A stretch of 64,000 nucleotides of DNA from Nocardia rosealba. Its GTDB lineage: Bacteria; Actinomycetota; Actinomycetes; Mycobacteriales; Mycobacteriaceae. Under the pieces are notes generated by a model. The model was not told where the DNA came from. It saw only the letters and a program-made list of their open reading frames with translations, and searched no databases. The DNA is taken from NCBI RefSeq assembly GCF_020216065.1, contig NZ_JAIWNA010000004.1:277155-341154 (forward strand). The letters are read 5' to 3'. The position numbers were made by a program, and so were the translations under genes. Shown here one piece after another: positions 16,567 to 25,683 of the stretch (positions are counted from its first letter, which is position 1; each line of letters opens with the position of its first letter).

Positions 16567-17679
16567 TTGAAGAACACAGGCGAGATCGGCGATCCCACCC
16601 TCCCCGTCCCAGGCGTCGGCACCGACGGCAACGGAGCATCCCCGGCGGCGCGAACCGTGCGTTCCAGCATCGAACTCGCCCCCGAATCCGTTTTCCCCTT
16701 CCTCGGCTCGGCCGACCAGAACCTCCGTCAGCTCGAGCAGTTGCTTCCGGCCGACATCCACGTGCGCGGTAGCACCGTCACCATCACCGGCAAGGCCGCC
16801 GATGTGGCACTGGCCGAGCGCGTCGTCGAGCAGCTGGTCGCGCTGACCGGCCGCAACCGGGTGATCACACCCGAGGCGGTCCGGCACACCGTGTCCATGC
16901 TCACCGACGCGGGCGTGTCCGAATCGCCCGCCGAGGTGCTGAGCCTGGACATCCTGTCGCGGCGCGGCAAGACCATCCGGCCCAAGACGCTGAACCAGAA
17001 GCGCTACGTCGACGCGATCGACGTGAACACCATCGTGTTCGGCATCGGCCCGGCCGGTACCGGCAAGACGTACCTGGCGATGGCCAAGGCGGTGCAGGCC
17101 CTGCAGACCAAGCAGGTCACCCGCATCATCCTGACCAGGCCCGCGGTCGAGGCCGGTGAGCGTCTCGGCTTCCTGCCCGGCACGCTCAACGACAAGATCG
17201 ACCCGTATCTGCGTCCGCTCTACGACGCCCTGCACGACATGATGGATCCGGAAGCCATCCCCAAGCTGCTGGCCTCCGGTGTCATCGAGGTCGCGCCGCT
17301 GGCGTACATGCGTGGTCGCAGCCTCAACGATTCGTTCATCATTCTCGACGAGGCGCAGAACACCACGGCCGAGCAGATGAAGATGTTCCTCACCCGTCTC
17401 GGCTTCGGCTCGAAGATGGTGGTCACCGGCGATATCTCGCAGGTCGACCTGCCCAACGGGCAGCGTTCGGGTCTGCGGGCGGCCTCGGAGATCCTCACCG
17501 ATATCGACGACATCCACTTCTCGGAACTCACCAGCTCCGATGTGGTGCGTCACCGGCTGGTCTCCGACATCGTCGACGCCTACGACCGCTTCGAATCCGA
17601 GACCCGCGCGGTTCCCGCCCCGCACTACCCGGGCAACCGGGCCCAGCGCCGGGCAGCGGGCCGGGCGGATCGCCGGTAG
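16567..17679 (+). CDS. phoH: PhoH-family ATPase
   Basis: A 370-residue P-loop protein of the PhoH-like (RNA helicase/ATPase) group. An N-terminal KH-like region ('LPADIHVRGSTVTITG', residues about 59-74) precedes the ATPase domain with Walker A GPAGTGKT (161-168), Walker B FIILDEAQN and 'VTGDISQVDLP'. The listed start is a TTG at 16567 with a poor site. GTG 16657 (before RSSIELAPES) is an alternative, since homologs become conserved about there. It is upstream of ybeY, an association conserved across bacteria, consistent with RNA/ribosome metabolism. Confidence 0.9.
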   Translation: MKNTGEIGDPTLPVPGVGTDGNGASPAARTVRSSIELAPESVFPFLGSADQNLRQLEQLLPADIHVRGSTVTITGKAADVALAERVVEQLVALTGRNRVITPEAVRHTVSMLTDAGVSESPAEVLSLDILSRRGKTIRPKTLNQKRYVDAIDVNTIVFGIGPAGTGKTYLAMAKAVQALQTKQVTRIILTRPAVEAGERLGFLPGTLNDKIDPYLRPLYDALHDMMDPEAIPKLLASGVIEVAPLAYMRGRSLNDSFIILDEAQNTTAEQMKMFLTRLGFGSKMVVTGDISQVDLPNGQRSGLRAASEILTDIDDIHFSELTSSDVVRHRLVSDIVDAYDRFESETRAVPAPHYPGNRAQRRAAGRADRR

Positions 17680-17712
17680 TCACCAGCCACACGCTGCGAC
17701 GATGCCCATCGA

Positions 17713-17745
17713 TACGACGCGGCGTACTCGGTACGTCGCGTCGTA
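17713..17745 (+). terminator. Hairpin between phoH and ybeY
   Basis: A 15-bp stem, TACGACGCGGCGTAC/GTACGTCGCGTCGTA, with loop TCG and one G-T wobble. It begins 34 bases after the phoH stop. It lacks a U-tract and could be a partial terminator or processing site. Confidence 0.6.
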
Positions 17746-17789
17746 GGGCGGTGCACAGGACTCGGTCCAGCGGCCCGTACCCTGAACAC

Positions 17790-18344
17790 GTGAGCATCGA
17801 GATCGCCAACGAATCGGGTATGGACATCCCCGAAGAAGACCTGGTCAGCGTCGCCCGTTTCGTGATCGGACGGATGGACGTGCATCCGGCCGCCGAACTG
17901 TCGATGGTGCTCGTGGATCTCGACACCATGGCCGACCTGCACGTGCGCTGGATGGACCTGCCCGGCCCCACCGATGTGATGTCGTTCCCGATGGACGAAC
18001 TCGAGCCGGGCGGTCGCCCCGACAGCCCCGAGCCCGGCCCGTCCATGCTCGGCGACATCGTGCTGTGCCCGGAATTCGCCATGGGCCAGGCGCAGAAGGC
18101 CGGTCATTCGCTCGACCACGAGCTGGCCCTGCTCACCGTGCACGGCGTGCTCCACCTGCTCGGCTACGACCATGCCGAGCCGGAGGAGGAGAAGGAGATG
18201 TTCGCGCTGCAGGCCCAGCTGCTCGAGGAGTGGTACCAGAGCCTGCGCGAAGAACAGCTGCGCGCCGAACTGGCCGAACGTGACGCCCGCCTGCTCGGTA
18301 AGGCAGGGTTCACCGCACCGGGTGACGCACTGGGCCCCGCGTGA
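17790..18344 (+). CDS. ybeY: Endoribonuclease YbeY (rRNA maturation)
   Basis: A 184-residue zinc-dependent single-strand RNase used in 16S rRNA 3'-end maturation and 70S quality control. The signature HGVLHLLGYDHAEPEEEKEMF contains the three zinc histidines (H-x3-H-x5-H). The arginine-containing segment 'HVRWMDLPGPTDVMSFPMD' is also conserved. GTG 17790 matches the conserved start SIEIANES. Its last bases overlap the start of the CorC-like gene by four bases. Confidence 0.94.
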   Translation: MSIEIANESGMDIPEEDLVSVARFVIGRMDVHPAAELSMVLVDLDTMADLHVRWMDLPGPTDVMSFPMDELEPGGRPDSPEPGPSMLGDIVLCPEFAMGQAQKAGHSLDHELALLTVHGVLHLLGYDHAEPEEEKEMFALQAQLLEEWYQSLREEQLRAELAERDARLLGKAGFTAPGDALGPA

Positions 18345-19699
18345 CCTCGATGGTGCAGATCCTGCTCGCCATCGGGCTGATCGGCCTGGGTGGTGTGTTC
18401 GCAGGAGTCGACTCGGCCCTCAATACCGTCTCGCGCGCACGGCTCGACGACATGGTCCGCGAGGAACGGCCCGGCGCCGCGCGCTTGCGCACGATCGTCG
18501 ACGACCGTCCCCGCTACGTGAATCTGATGGTGCTGCTGCGCATTCTGTGCGAGATCAGTGCCACCGTGCTCTTGGCCGCCGCGACGCTGGAACTGTGGAG
18601 CCCGACGACGGCGCTGCTGGTCGCCGCCGCCTCGATGGTCGTCGTCTCGTATGTCGTTATCGGGGTCGGCCCCCGCACCCTCGGACGCCAGCACGCCTAC
18701 TCGATCGCGCTGGCCGCGGCAGTCCCGATGCAGATCATCGGCGCGGTGCTGAGTCCGGTGAGCCGGCTGCTCATCCTGCTCGGTAACGCCATTACTCCTG
18801 GTAAGGGGTTCCGCAATGGTCCGTTCGCGTCGGAGATCGAGCTGCGCGAGGTGGTCGACATGGCCCGCGAACGCGGCGTGGTCGCCGACGACGAACGCCG
18901 CATGATCCAGTCGGTCTTCGAACTCGGCGACACCGCCGCCCGCGCGGTGATGGTGCCGCGCACCGAGATGGTGTGGATCGAAAACGACAAGACCGCCGCC
19001 CAGGCGATGTCGCTCGCGGTGCGCTCCGGACATTCGCGAATCCCGGTGATCGGCGAGAACGTCGACGACGTACTCGGCGTGGTCTACCTGAAAGACCTTG
19101 TGCCCTATGCCGATCGCGCCCGCAAGGTGGCGGTGCGCGAGGTGATGCGCCCGGCGGTGTTCATCCCTGATTCCAAACCGCTCGACGCGCTGCTCGACGA
19201 GATGCAGCGCCGCCGCAACCACATGGCCCTGCTCGTCGACGAATACGGCGGCATCGCCGGGCTGGTCACCATCGAGGACGTGCTCGAGGAGATCGTCGGT
19301 GAGATCGCCGACGAGTACGACACCGACGAGACCCCACCGGTGGAGGACCTCGGCGAGGGCCGCTACCGCGTGTCGGCCCGCTTGTCGGTGGAGGACCTCG
19401 GCGAGCTGTACGGCCTCGACATCGAGGACGAGGACGTGGACACCGTCGGTGGCCTGCTCGCCCACGAACTGGGCCGCGTCCCGCTGCCGGGTTCCAAGGT
19501 GACCGTGCACGGCCTGGTGCTGCGCGGCGAGGGTGGCGCCGACGCGCGCGGGCGGATGCGGGTGAACACCGTGCTGGTGCGCCGCGCGGCCGACAAAGAG
19601 AAGAAGACAGACAAGGCCCGCAAGGGCAAGCCCGACGAGGCGCAGGCCGAGACCGACCCGGTGACAGTGCCCGCAGACAATGGAGAGACCGATGAGTGA
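18341..19699 (+). CDS. CNNM/CBS-domain membrane transporter (CorC/HlyC-like)
   Basis: A 452-residue protein. Residues 1-150 form a DUF21/CNNM transmembrane region (starts 'VQILLAIGLIGLGGVFAGVDSAL'). Next come two CBS domains (RAVMVPRTEMVWIE and MRPAVFIPDSKPLDALL through IAGLVTIEDVLEEIVGEI) and a CorC/HlyC domain. The last 45 residues are a Lys/Glu-rich tail. Family members act in Mg2+/Co2+ export or tolerance; old annotations call them hemolysins. It is translationally coupled to ybeY (overlap 18341-18344) and corresponds to M. tuberculosis Rv2366c. Confidence 0.9.
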   Translation: MTSMVQILLAIGLIGLGGVFAGVDSALNTVSRARLDDMVREERPGAARLRTIVDDRPRYVNLMVLLRILCEISATVLLAAATLELWSPTTALLVAAASMVVVSYVVIGVGPRTLGRQHAYSIALAAAVPMQIIGAVLSPVSRLLILLGNAITPGKGFRNGPFASEIELREVVDMARERGVVADDERRMIQSVFELGDTAARAVMVPRTEMVWIENDKTAAQAMSLAVRSGHSRIPVIGENVDDVLGVVYLKDLVPYADRARKVAVREVMRPAVFIPDSKPLDALLDEMQRRRNHMALLVDEYGGIAGLVTIEDVLEEIVGEIADEYDTDETPPVEDLGEGRYRVSARLSVEDLGELYGLDIEDEDVDTVGGLLAHELGRVPLPGSKVTVHGLVLRGEGGADARGRMRVNTVLVRRAADKEKKTDKARKGKPDEAQAETDPVTVPADNGETDE

Positions 19700-20027
19700 A
19701 CTCGACGCAGAGGACAACAAACTGCTGGTACTGGCGCGCGGCGCGCTCGGCCGTACCGGTGGCGTGAGTGGCGCGGCGGTGCGTGACACCGACGGCCGCA
19801 CCTACGCCGCGGGCGAGGTGAACCTCGCAGCACTCCGCCTGACCGCGTTGCAGGCCGCGGTGGCCGCCGCGATCTCCAGTGGCGCCGAGGGTTTCGAGGC
19901 GGCCGTGGTGGTCGGCACGAGCGGGGCGGACGCGGGCATCGCGGCAATGCACGAGGTGTCGCCCGGTGCGACGGTGATCCACACCGACCGTTCGGGTGCC
20001 GTGCTGAGCGAGGTGCGCGGTGGCTGA
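19692..20027 (+). CDS. Cytidine-deaminase-fold protein lacking catalytic residues
   Basis: A 111-residue protein in the position of M. tuberculosis Rv2365c, overlapping both neighbours by eight bases. The fold pattern of cytidine deaminase is visible (VSGAAVRDTDGRTYAAGEVNLAALRLTALQAAVAAAISSG), but where true deaminases have the zinc site C/H-A-E there is L-T-A/L-Q-A. The second zinc motif PCxxC is absent and the protein contains no cysteine. It is therefore unlikely to deaminate cytidine by the normal mechanism. ATG 19692 was chosen over 19680 because it starts the conserved-looking segment. Confidence 0.75.
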   Translation: MSELDAEDNKLLVLARGALGRTGGVSGAAVRDTDGRTYAAGEVNLAALRLTALQAAVAAAISSGAEGFEAAVVVGTSGADAGIAAMHEVSPGATVIHTDRSGAVLSEVRGG

Positions 20028-20925
20028 CACCGAATTCCGTTCCGGCTTCGTCTGTTTCGTCGGCCGCCCCAACACCGGCAAATCGACGCTGACCAATGCC
20101 ATGGTCGGGTCGAAGATCGCGATCACCTCTTCGCGTCCGCAGACCACCCGGCACACCATTCGCGGCATCGTGCATCGCGAGCACGCCCAGCTGATCCTGG
20201 TCGACACCCCCGGTCTGCACCGTCCGCGCACCCTGCTCGGTCAGCGTCTCAACGATCTGGTGCGCGACACCTACTCCGAGGTCGACGTGATCGCGCTGTG
20301 CATCCCGGCCGACGAGAAGATCGGTCCCGGCGACCGCTGGATCGTCGAGCAGATCAAGCAGATGGCGCCCAAGACCACCGTGATCGGGGTGGTCACCAAG
20401 ATCGACAAGGTGGGTCGCGACGAGATCGCCCACCAGCTGATGGCGCTGTCGAAGCTGCTCGGCCCCGAGAGCGAGGTCGTTCCGGTCTCGGCGGTGAAGG
20501 GCGAACAGGTCGAGGTGCTCATCGACGTGATCGCCTCGAAGATGCCCGAGGGACCGGCGTTCTACCCCGACGGCGAGATCACCGACGAGCCCGAGGAAAC
20601 CCTCATGGCCGAGCTGATCCGCGAGGCCGCGCTCGAGGGTGTGCGCGACGAACTGCCGCATTCGCTGGCCGTGGTGATCGAGGAGATCGAGCCCTACGAG
20701 GCCAACGAGGACATGCTCGAGGTGCATGCCCTGCTGTATGTGGAACGGCCGAGCCAGAAGGCGATCGTCATCGGCAAGAACGGTTCTCGCCTCAAGGAGG
20801 TGGGTACCAATGCCCGCAAGCAGATCGAGCACATCCTCGGCACACGCATCTACCTGAATCTGCACGTGAAGGTGGCCAAGGACTGGCAGCGCGACCCCAA
20901 ACAGCTGGGGAAGCTGGGTTTTTGA
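20020..20925 (+). CDS. era: GTPase Era
   Basis: A 301-residue ribosome-assembly GTPase that binds the 3' end of 16S rRNA. G1 is GRPNTGKST, G3 DTPGL and G4 TKID. The C-terminal KH domain contains 'IVIGKNGSRLKEVGTNARKQIEHILG', and the end 'DWQRDPKQLGKLGF' is typical. GTG 20020 overlaps the preceding gene by eight bases. It closes the phoH-ybeY-corC-like-CDA-like-era cluster. Confidence 0.95.
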   Translation: MADTEFRSGFVCFVGRPNTGKSTLTNAMVGSKIAITSSRPQTTRHTIRGIVHREHAQLILVDTPGLHRPRTLLGQRLNDLVRDTYSEVDVIALCIPADEKIGPGDRWIVEQIKQMAPKTTVIGVVTKIDKVGRDEIAHQLMALSKLLGPESEVVPVSAVKGEQVEVLIDVIASKMPEGPAFYPDGEITDEPEETLMAELIREAALEGVRDELPHSLAVVIEEIEPYEANEDMLEVHALLYVERPSQKAIVIGKNGSRLKEVGTNARKQIEHILGTRIYLNLHVKVAKDWQRDPKQLGKLGF

Positions 20926-21016
20926 CCGTTTGCGTGTCGGCGGTTCGGGGTATCGTTCGGCGAACACGTCGATTGTGATCGGCGTTGTTCGCTGATCACC
21001 CCGGGGAGGCTTGGAC

Positions 21017-23857
21017 GTGCCCGATGCCAACGATGTCGGCAAGCTGCTGGAGCTGCTGCGGGCACTGGAGATCCCCGACACGCGCCCCCGCGTGTGGCGC
21101 ACGTTGGTGCACGGCAGGCGCACCCTGCCGCGCCCGATCGTGGAGATGGTCGGGTTGCAGGGCCACTCCGCGCTGGTCGCCGATCTCTACGGCTGGCTTG
21201 GGGAGTCGGGCGGTCGGCGGGCCGCTCCGCGCGCCAAGATCGACCTGCACGCCGCCGATCTGCCGCCCACCCGGCTGAGCCCGGATGTCAACGCGTTCAA
21301 CGCCGGTCCGCACGCCGACGACCAGGAGATCCCGGACCACTGTCTGCCGATCATCCAGCACCTGATCGCCGGTTTCGCCACCGACGACACCGCGATGGGG
21401 GCCATCAAGTTCCCGCGCTACCGCACCGCGGACTGGCTGACCAGGCAGCGCGTCACCGCCGACGAATCCGAGGCGCCCGACGAACTGCGTAGGCGTCTGC
21501 CGAGACTGCTCCGTAGTGGTTCGTCCGCCAACCGTGCCGACGCCACCGAAGGCGCAGCGGGCGGCATGATTTCGAGCGTAGTCTTCGCTGTGCTGGCCCT
21601 GTGGCCGGTGCTGCGCCTGTGGTTGTGGGTGTCGGGACGCATTCCCGGCATGTCGAAGGTGACCCGCTGGTTCCTGCATCAGCGCTATCTCGCACCCGAA
21701 TTGTCGGGCAGTTTCCTGGGTTTCGCCGCCCGCCTCACCGCCTCGCACCGGGTGGACGAGAACGAGGAACAGGTCGCCAAACTCCTGATCCACGCCTTCC
21801 TGGAAGACCTGCGCGACGCGTATCGCCGCCGCATCTGGCGGCCGTCGAGCTGGCGGCGCACCGCCTACCCGGTTGCCCTGCTCGGTGGTCTCAGCGAGGG
21901 CGGGGACGGTGCGCGCATCCTCACCTGGATCAACGAGATCCGCAACGAGACCGGCCTTTTCGATCCGCTGGTGGTCGTCGCCTTCCGTGACGAAGGGCCG
22001 ACGCGTGAGGTGGGGGAGCTGTCCAACATCAGCGATCTGCGCACCCTTCGCACGCTGGAAAGTCTCGCCGATCAGCCGACCGCACAGCCACCCGACCCGC
22101 TGCAGACCTGGATCAGGGAGATCGACAGCAGGCGCACGCACCGCCAGGCCGACGCCTGGTTCCTGCCGCTGCGCGCGCTGATACCGCCGGATTCCGCACC
22201 GCGCGTAGGTGATCCGCGTTTCCGTGGGCAGTCGTTACCGCCCGCCCCGCCGATGGCCTCGCGCAGCTGGTTCGTCGGTTTGTGTGTGCTTATCCCGATC
22301 GTGCTCGCGGTGGCCGCCGCGCTGGTGTACTTCCCGCCACTGCGCGGCGCCTCGTGCTCGCACTGGCCGTGGACGGGCGGGGTGAGTGTCAGCATGGTCG
22401 ACGGCGAATGCGTCGGCTACAGCGACAACGTCGCCCAGACCTTCGCCGACGATCCGGAACTGTCGGCCATGCAGCGCGAGGTGTTCCGCCTGAACGAGGC
22501 GGCCGTCAGTGCGCGCGAGAGCAACCCGAATCGGCCGCTGATCTCGCTGGTGTACTTCGCCGGGCTGAGTTATGTCGACACGAATGTGCGCTACCCGCAC
22601 GCGCAGGTGGAGGAACTGGCGGGGCTCGCGGTGCAGCAGCGCCGTGCCCTGCTCGCCTCCGACGAGTCGGAGCCGTTGCTGCGGATCATCATCGCCAACG
22701 GCGGCTCGGATATGCGCCATGCCCGGTGGGTGGTCGAGAACCGGCTGCGCCCGCTCGTCACCGACGACCCGAGCGTGCTCGGCGTGGTCGGCATCGACCG
22801 TAGCACCGACGAAACCCGCAAGGCCATCACGCGATTAGGTGAGCTGGGCGTGCCCGCGGTGGCGACCACCTTGTCGGCCGACGGGCTGGAGCAGGCATCG
22901 CCGCTGTATTTCCAAGCGGCGCCGAGCAATTCGGTCCAGGCCCGGTTGGTCGCCGACTACATGCAGGGCGCGCGCGCCGCCGACGGCACTCCGCGCTACG
23001 ACAAAGTCACCATCTACCACCCCGAGGCACCCGACGACCTGTACGTGACGACCCTGGTCGAGGATCTGCAGAAGGAGCTCACCGAACGCGGTGTGACGCA
23101 CCGGAGTACGAGCTGGCGCGCGCAGCAGGAGCTCTACGGTCTGCCCGCACCGTGCGAGGCGGAGTCCTTCGATCGGCGCGAACTGCTCTTCTTCGCGGGC
23201 CGCAACGACGACTTCCCGACCTTCGCCAAGGCCCTCAGTCGCGGTTGTATCAGCGGTGACGGACCGGCGCTGCTCGGCAACGACGCGGTGACGAGGCTGA
23301 TCACCGATCCGCGTGCGACCATCGCCCTGCCGGCCAACCTGACGGTGCGCTACGTGGCCAAGGCGGCGCCGGTGATGCTCGGCGGTGCCGACTGCGTGAA
23401 GGGCGTCGGCAAACTCGGTGACCGGCCGGTGCCGTTCGAACACGAACAGTTGTGCGCCGAGCTCGCCGGTCTCATCGAGGACCTGCGCGCCTATCCGGAC
23501 ATGGCCGAATACCAGCCGACCTGGGCGGGGGACAGGACCGGGCTCGCCTTCGATGTGAGCGGGCTGTTCCTGCAGGCGGTACGCGCCAGCCGTGGCGTGC
23601 TCGGCGACCAGCCGCCGAACCGCACGGCGATCGCGGTGCAGTTGCGCGAGGCCGACTATCGCGGTGTCACCGGCACATTGGGCTTCTCCACCAAACGGGT
23701 CGCCGACGGGTCGTCGATCGCGGTGCTCGTCACCACCGCGGTGGGCGGGGGTGGGCCGCAGCGCTGCCTGATGATGTTCCCCCGCCAACCCGGCCAAGAC
23801 GGGTGCCCGTCCGGAACCAAGAGCGATCTCGAAAGCTGGCGCGAACCGGGCCGGTAG
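21017..23857 (+). CDS. Large membrane protein with C-terminal periplasmic-binding-protein-like domain
   Basis: A 946-residue protein. The GTG at 21017 lies 7 bases after a perfect GGGGAGG; the TTG at 21011 is too close. Residues 1-180 are soluble with a compact N-terminal domain. A hydrophobic segment lies at 184-207 (ISSVVFAVLALWPVLRLWLW), followed by a soluble 200-residue part with 'LEDLRDAYRRRIWRPSSWRR' and 'TWINEIRNETGLFDPLVVVAF'. A strong membrane helix at 417-440 precedes a C-terminal 500-residue domain resembling type I periplasmic binding proteins (ISLVYFAGLSYVDTN, VLGVVGIDRSTDETRKAI, SPLYFQAAPSNSVQARLVADYM). That ligand-sensing domain would face outside. It starts a same-strand block with two kinases and a lipoprotein. 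No Walker A was found. The function is not known; a sensor role is inferred. Confidence 0.75.
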   Translation: MPDANDVGKLLELLRALEIPDTRPRVWRTLVHGRRTLPRPIVEMVGLQGHSALVADLYGWLGESGGRRAAPRAKIDLHAADLPPTRLSPDVNAFNAGPHADDQEIPDHCLPIIQHLIAGFATDDTAMGAIKFPRYRTADWLTRQRVTADESEAPDELRRRLPRLLRSGSSANRADATEGAAGGMISSVVFAVLALWPVLRLWLWVSGRIPGMSKVTRWFLHQRYLAPELSGSFLGFAARLTASHRVDENEEQVAKLLIHAFLEDLRDAYRRRIWRPSSWRRTAYPVALLGGLSEGGDGARILTWINEIRNETGLFDPLVVVAFRDEGPTREVGELSNISDLRTLRTLESLADQPTAQPPDPLQTWIREIDSRRTHRQADAWFLPLRALIPPDSAPRVGDPRFRGQSLPPAPPMASRSWFVGLCVLIPIVLAVAAALVYFPPLRGASCSHWPWTGGVSVSMVDGECVGYSDNVAQTFADDPELSAMQREVFRLNEAAVSARESNPNRPLISLVYFAGLSYVDTNVRYPHAQVEELAGLAVQQRRALLASDESEPLLRIIIANGGSDMRHARWVVENRLRPLVTDDPSVLGVVGIDRSTDETRKAITRLGELGVPAVATTLSADGLEQASPLYFQAAPSNSVQARLVADYMQGARAADGTPRYDKVTIYHPEAPDDLYVTTLVEDLQKELTERGVTHRSTSWRAQQELYGLPAPCEAESFDRRELLFFAGRNDDFPTFAKALSRGCISGDGPALLGNDAVTRLITDPRATIALPANLTVRYVAKAAPVMLGGADCVKGVGKLGDRPVPFEHEQLCAELAGLIEDLRAYPDMAEYQPTWAGDRTGLAFDVSGLFLQAVRASRGVLGDQPPNRTAIAVQLREADYRGVTGTLGFSTKRVADGSSIAVLVTTAVGGGGPQRCLMMFPRQPGQDGCPSGTKSDLESWREPGR

Positions 23858-23905
23858 CCCGTTCGCACCCGGAATTGCTGGACCGCACAGCCTGATCCGT
23901 GCTGT

Positions 23906-23911
23906 TATAGT
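23906..23911 (+). promoter_or_regulatory. Candidate -10 box for the kinase operon
   Basis: TATAGT, a good actinobacterial -10 hexamer, lies in the 182-bp gap before the first kinase gene. No convincing -35 is seen at 16-18 bp, so this is a candidate only. Confidence 0.35.
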
Positions 23912-24039
23912 CGCTCGGGCATGGTCGGGAACCGTCGATTTCCGGGGGCTGACCTGGTGCGGGCCGACCATTGCGGTCCTCGCGCCTGTTCTCTGCCGGA
24001 AGGGTCCCGGCAGTGTGGTGAACGTGGGAGACCAGGCGG

Positions 24040-25683
24040 GTGAGTATTGCCGAGGGCGCGGAGTTCGCCGGCTATCTGATCGAGCGGAAGCTTGGCTCCG
24101 GTGGCATGGGCACCGTGTACCTGGCGCGGCACCCGCGTCTGCCCCGCCACGACGCGATCAAGATCCTCGCCGACGACCACGCCGAGGACGCGGAGTACCG
24201 GGCGCGGTTCCTGCGCGAAGCCGAATTCGCCGCCGGGCTGCAGCATCCGAATCTGGTCGCGGTGCGCGATCGCGGCGAAACCGACGGCAAGCTCTGGATC
24301 GCCACCCAGTACGTCGCGGGTTCCGACGCCGCCGACCTGATCCGGCGCGCTCCCGGCGGGCTCGACCCGGCGCGCGCGGTGCACATCATCGGTGAAACGG
24401 CCCGCGGCCTCGACGAGGTGCATCGTGCGGGACTGCTGCATCGCGACGTGAAACCGGCCAATATCCTCGTCGCCGAAGAGGCGGGCCTGCCCGATCGGGT
24501 GCTGATCACCGACTTCGGCATCGCCCGGCACGCCGAGGACACCGCGACGCTGTCGGCCGGTGGCGGCTTCACCGCGACGCTGTCCTATGTCGCGCCCGAG
24601 CAACTGGGCGGTGACCACGTCGATCGCCGTGCCGACGTCTACGCCCTCGGCTGCTCGCTGTTCCAATTGCTCACCGGCACAGTCCCGTTCCCCCGGCAGA
24701 CGCCCGCCGCGGTGATGTATGCCCACCTGCACGAACCGCCGCCGCGGTCGTCCGCGTTGCGCCGCGAGCTTCCGGCGGGCTTCGACGCGTTGATCGCGCG
24801 GGCGCTGGCCAAAGACCCGGCGCAGCGGTTCGATTCGTGTGGTGCGCTGGCCGCCGCGGCCCGCGAGGCGATGAACGGGTCGGTACCCGCACCGTCGGCA
24901 CCGCAGGTGCGCAGCCCTGCGGCACCCGCCTCCGCCGCTGTCCCGAACTCGGTGCATCCGTCCACCCCGTCTCCGCAGTACGTCGCGGGAGTTGCTGCGG
25001 CAGTGCCGGATCCACGAGCGCGCTTCATCCACGAAGACCCTTTCACAGCGGTGCTGCTACCACGGCGCACCCCGTTCGCCCGGCTCGTCCGCCGCCGTGG
25101 TTTCTGGATCGCGGCAGCGGCGGTGCTCATGATCGGCGTCGTCACCGCCGCGATGCTCGGGACCGGTGGCGGCACCGAGTCGCCGAGCGCGCAGGCCACC
25201 ACCTCGCCGCCGCCCCTGCCCCCGGCGACCGCGTGGGGCGCCTACAGCTTCATCGCCGACCTGTTTCCCGACCTGCTGCCCGCCTTTCAGCTCGGCGTCG
25301 GATACCAGGAGTTGACGGCCTGCTACATGATCAACGACAACGGCGACCATGTTCCGACCGACACACTCGCGCCTTTCGCGCGAATGCGCTGTGAAGGCAA
25401 CCGCGACCCGGCGGTGTCGGTCACCATCGAATGCAAGACCGACCGCTCGCTGATGTCACCGCCGCCGAGCACGGACACGGTGGAGGGCAGCGAACAGTGG
25501 CGGCGTGCGTCCGGGACCGGAAATCTGCACTGGGGCAGGAACACCGATGTGGACGGGAATCTCCTCGGCAACCTGTCGATCTACTTCGATGATCCCGCCC
25601 GGTCGTTCTGCCGGATCAGGGTCGTCGGCGGCGCCAACGGCGCCGAACTGCGCGAAAGGTGGTGGGCCGATGCGCCGCTGTGA
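24040..25683 (+). CDS. Membrane Ser/Thr protein kinase, first of a pair
   Basis: A 547-residue Pkn-type kinase. The catalytic domain (about residues 10-270) has the P-loop GSGGMGTV (19-26), Lys41, Glu60 of helix C, HRDVKPAN (134-141, catalytic Asp136) and DFG Asp158. A Pro/Ala-rich juxtamembrane linker leads to a single membrane helix at about 354-374. The outer domain of about 150 residues has four cysteines and ends in RERWWADAPL; it is alignable with the ectodomain of the kinase at 26878-28611. No PASTA repeats are present. The next gene starts inside the last codons (14-base overlap). Confidence 0.93.
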   Translation: MSIAEGAEFAGYLIERKLGSGGMGTVYLARHPRLPRHDAIKILADDHAEDAEYRARFLREAEFAAGLQHPNLVAVRDRGETDGKLWIATQYVAGSDAADLIRRAPGGLDPARAVHIIGETARGLDEVHRAGLLHRDVKPANILVAEEAGLPDRVLITDFGIARHAEDTATLSAGGGFTATLSYVAPEQLGGDHVDRRADVYALGCSLFQLLTGTVPFPRQTPAAVMYAHLHEPPPRSSALRRELPAGFDALIARALAKDPAQRFDSCGALAAAAREAMNGSVPAPSAPQVRSPAAPASAAVPNSVHPSTPSPQYVAGVAAAVPDPRARFIHEDPFTAVLLPRRTPFARLVRRRGFWIAAAAVLMIGVVTAAMLGTGGGTESPSAQATTSPPPLPPATAWGAYSFIADLFPDLLPAFQLGVGYQELTACYMINDNGDHVPTDTLAPFARMRCEGNRDPAVSVTIECKTDRSLMSPPPSTDTVEGSEQWRRASGTGNLHWGRNTDVDGNLLGNLSIYFDDPARSFCRIRVVGGANGAELRERWWADAPL

